In this document: piece by piece, positions 61,760-64,000 of the stretch
Layout of the letters: the number at the start of each line of letters is the position of its first letter
Numbering within the stretch: position 1 is the first letter of the stretch
Origin: Micrococcus endophyticus
Lineage (GTDB): Bacteria > Actinomycetota > Actinomycetes > Actinomycetales > Micrococcaceae
NCBI RefSeq assembly: GCF_014205115.1
Contig: NZ_JACHMW010000001.1
Span: 1-64,000 of the forward strand
Length of the DNA stretch: 64,000 nucleotides
Reading direction: 5' to 3'
Notes under the pieces: model-generated
The model's input: the letters and a program-made list of their open reading frames with translations, nothing else
Database searches by the model: none
What the model was told of the DNA's origin: nothing
Translations under genes and position numbers: made by a program

Positions 61760-64000
61760 TTGCCCACCACCCCCGCTTCCGTGACCGCCTCTGTGCCCGA
61801 GGGCAAGAAGCTCGTCATCGTGGAGTCCCCGGCCAAGAGCAAGTCCATCGCGAAGTACCTCAACGCGGTGGGCGAGGGCTGGGTGGTGGACTCCTCCGTG
61901 GGGCACATCCGTGACCTGCCCAAGCCCTCGGACCTGCCCGCGGACATGAAGAAGGGCCCCTTCGGCAAGTTCGCCGTGGACACGGAGAACGGCTTCGCCC
62001 CGTACTACGTGGTGCACCCGGACAAGAAGAAGAAGGTCACCGAGCTCAAGCGCGAGCTCAAGGACGCCGTGGCCCTCTACCTGGCCACCGATGCGGACCG
62101 CGAGGGCGAGGCCATCGCGTGGCACCTGCTGGACACGCTCAAGCCCAAGGTGCCGGTCTACCGGATGACCTTCGGCGAGATCACCAAGGAGGGCGTGCGC
62201 CGCGGCCTGGAGAACATCCGCGAGCTGGACACGCACCTCGTGGACGCCCAGGAGACCCGCCGCATCCTGGACCGCCTCTTCGGCTACGAGCTCTCCCCGG
62301 TGCTGTGGCGCAAGGTCTCGCGCGGCCTGTCCGCGGGCCGTGTGCAGTCCGTGGCCACGCGTCTCGTGGTGGAGCGCGAGCGCGAGCGCATGGCGTTCGT
62401 CTCCGCCGCCTACTGGGGCGTGGAGGGCACGTTCACCGTGGCGCCGGGCGCCCAGGCCGCCGACGCCGTTGGCAGCTCCTTCACCGCCCGCCTGTCCACG
62501 GTGGACGGTGAGCGGGTGGCCACGGGCCGGGACTTCGACGACGCCGGCGCGCTGAAGGCCTCCGCCGGCAAGAAGGTGACTCACCTGGACGAGGCCGCCG
62601 CGACCTCGCTCGCCCAGGGCCTGCGCGGCGCGGACTTCACCGTGGACGCGGTGGAGGACAAGCCCTACACGCGGCGCCCGGCCGCCCCGTTCACCACCTC
62701 CACGCTCCAGCAGGAGGCCTCGCGCAAGCTGCGCATGAGCTCGCGGGTGTCCATGCAGGTGGCCCAGCGCCTGTACGAGAACGGCTACATCACCTACATG
62801 CGCACCGACTCGGTGAACCTGTCCCAGGAGGCCGTCCAGGCCGCCCGGCGCCAGGCCACCGAGCTCTACGGCCAGGACGCGGTGCCGGCGCAGCCGCGCG
62901 TGTACGCCAAGCGCAACGAGTCCGCGCAGGAGGCCCACGAGGCCATCCGCCCCGCCGGCGACTCCTTCCGCACCCCGGCCCAGGTCAAGGCCGAGCTGCG
63001 CCCGGACGAGTTCCGCCTCTACGAGCTGATCTGGAAGCGCACCGTCGCCTCGCAGATGGCCGACGCCAAGGGCTACACCGCCACGCTGCGCTTCTCCGCG
63101 ACGGCGAAGGACGGCCGCGCCGCCCAGTTCAGCGCTTCCGGCACCGTCATCACCTTCAAGGGCTTCCTGGACGCCTACGAGGAGGGCAAGGACGCCGAGA
63201 CCGAGGACGAGAAGGCCGAGGCGAAGGACCGCCGCCTCCCGCAGGTCGCCGAGGGCGAGCGCCTCATCGGCGAGCCCATCGAGGCCACCGGCCACGAGAC
63301 CTCCCCGCCCGCGCGGTACACCGAGGCCTCGATCGTCGCAGAGCTCGAGCGCCGCGAGATCGGCCGCCCCTCCACGTACGCGCCCACGATCTCCACGATC
63401 ATGGACCGCGGCTACGTGTCCAAGCGCGGCAACGCCCTGGTCCCGTCCTGGACGGCGTTCGCCGTGATCGGCCTGCTCGAGGACTACTTCGCGAAGTACG
63501 TGGACTACGACTTCACGGCCCGCATGGAGGACGACCTGGACCGGATCGCCGCCGGCGAGCTGGGCCGCGAGGCGTGGCTGCAGACCTTCTACTTCGGCGC
63601 CCCCGCCTCCGAGACCGGCAAGGGCGTGGAGGGCCTGCAGCAGGTGGTGGAGAACCTCGGCGAGATCGACGCGCGGGCCGTGAACTCGCTGCCGATCACG
63701 GACGAGATCACCCTGCGCGTGGGCCAGTACGGCCCCTACCTGGAGAAGCCGCTGCCCGCGGATGCCGAGGCCGGCTCCACGCCGCCGCGCGCCAACGTCC
63801 CCGAGGAGCTGGCCCCGGACGAGCTGACCCCGGCCAAGGCCGAGGAGCTCTTCGCCACCGCCAAGCCCTCCGAGCGCGAGCTGGGCACGGACCCGGAGAC
63901 GGGGCGCGCCGTCGTCGCCAAGGACGGGCGCTACGGGCCCTACGTCACCGAGGTCATCCCCGAGATGACCGAGGAGCAGCTGCAGGCCTGGCTGGACGCC
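61760..64000 (+). CDS. topA: DNA topoisomerase I (partial; 3' end beyond window)
   Basis: Type IA topoisomerase that relaxes negative supercoils. 747 codons are visible. TOPRIM domain: LVIVESPAKSKSIAKYL, then ATDADREGEAIAWH with the DxD metal site. Gate domain: catalytic Tyr346 in ITYMRTDSVNLS; AHEAIRPAG and EASIVAELERREIGRPSTY follow. The C-terminal repeats begin near 63700 (LRVGQYGPYLE) and run off the edge. The TTG start at 61760 is chosen for the GAGGAGG seven bases before it; a GTG at 61787 is an alternative. Confidence 0.97.
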   Translation, partial: MPTTPASVTASVPEGKKLVIVESPAKSKSIAKYLNAVGEGWVVDSSVGHIRDLPKPSDLPADMKKGPFGKFAVDTENGFAPYYVVHPDKKKKVTELKRELKDAVALYLATDADREGEAIAWHLLDTLKPKVPVYRMTFGEITKEGVRRGLENIRELDTHLVDAQETRRILDRLFGYELSPVLWRKVSRGLSAGRVQSVATRLVVERERERMAFVSAAYWGVEGTFTVAPGAQAADAVGSSFTARLSTVDGERVATGRDFDDAGALKASAGKKVTHLDEAAATSLAQGLRGADFTVDAVEDKPYTRRPAAPFTTSTLQQEASRKLRMSSRVSMQVAQRLYENGYITYMRTDSVNLSQEAVQAARRQATELYGQDAVPAQPRVYAKRNESAQEAHEAIRPAGDSFRTPAQVKAELRPDEFRLYELIWKRTVASQMADAKGYTATLRFSATAKDGRAAQFSASGTVITFKGFLDAYEEGKDAETEDEKAEAKDRRLPQVAEGERLIGEPIEATGHETSPPARYTEASIVAELERREIGRPSTYAPTISTIMDRGYVSKRGNALVPSWTAFAVIGLLEDYFAKYVDYDFTARMEDDLDRIAAGELGREAWLQTFYFGAPASETGKGVEGLQQVVENLGEIDARAVNSLPITDEITLRVGQYGPYLEKPLPADAEAGSTPPRANVPEELAPDELTPAKAEELFATAKPSERELGTDPETGRAVVAKDGRYGPYVTEVIPEMTEEQLQAWLDA

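Overview
The window looks like chromosome from a very GC-rich actinobacterium of the Micrococcaceae, most likely a Micrococcus (M. luteus type). Reasons: GC in the low seventies with strongly GC-ending codons; actinobacterial families such as a DUF3073 protein, the MetP/MetS importer pair, a MarP-like protease, a HAIR operator before clpB and Flp/Tad pilus genes; and many starts that sit only 6-8 bases after a TANNNT -10 box, i.e. leaderless mRNAs. No rRNA, tRNA, CRISPR array, prophage or insertion sequence was seen.

Layout. 1-2075: amino-acid ABC importer operon (-). 2352-4404: a lipoprotein and a YihY membrane protein. 4653-7244: clpB. 7.3-13.6 kb: accessory stretch with a secreted M28 aminopeptidase, a two-gene deletion scar, an orphan response regulator, DUF3073, a sirtuin, a membrane protein and a nuclease-like DUF559 protein, punctuated by twelve copies of a 28-bp repeat. 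13.65-16.8 kb: purM, purF and a membrane protein (-). 16.9-21.4 kb: an unusual (-) cluster encoding a 49-aa secreted peptide, a lipoprotein, a peptidoglycan-binding adaptor and a MacB-like ABC protein. 21.4-22.8 kb: SCP2-like protein and asparaginase. 22.9-27.2 kb: ABC exporter with divergent kinase/regulator pair. 27.6-29.9 kb: purD-purC. 29.9-31.2 kb: second DUF559 protein bracketed by 70-bp palindromes. 31.2-38.4 kb: heterodimeric ABC exporter, metallophosphoesterase and class A PBP. 38.5-44.8 kb: DUF4177, RidA, NUDIX, CRP, MarP-like protease, MetPS importer and GntR regulator. 44.9-49.9 kb: acs, nth, flavoprotein, FMN reductase. 50-55.1 kb: CoA-type NUDIX and a Tad/Flp pilus cluster. 55-61.4 kb: Hrq1/MrfA-like helicase, GNAT, TrhO, methyltransferase, cold-shock-domain protein. 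61.76 kb to the edge: topA.

Most interesting signals. (1) A bipartite motif, TCCTGCACA, then 22 bases, then TCC(A/C)C(A/G)G, occurs with identical 31-base spacing before both DUF559 genes and both Tad transcription units; all four have a -10-like hexamer 45 bases after the second half. This suggests one regulon joining pilus (and, since Flp pili serve DNA uptake in M. luteus, perhaps competence) with the nuclease-like proteins. (2) Both DUF559 genes have the same layout: repeat, bipartite motif, leaderless gene, repeat flush with the stop codon, each with its own repeat family. (3) The 49-aa peptide/MacB cluster, with a perfect CRP-type site upstream, is a candidate undescribed peptide-export system. 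(4) Two rearrangement scars are readable: a deletion that fused the 3' halves of two divergent genes near 9.4 kb, and a cold-shock-domain gene inserted at the 3' end of a methyltransferase whose old 3' end survives downstream.
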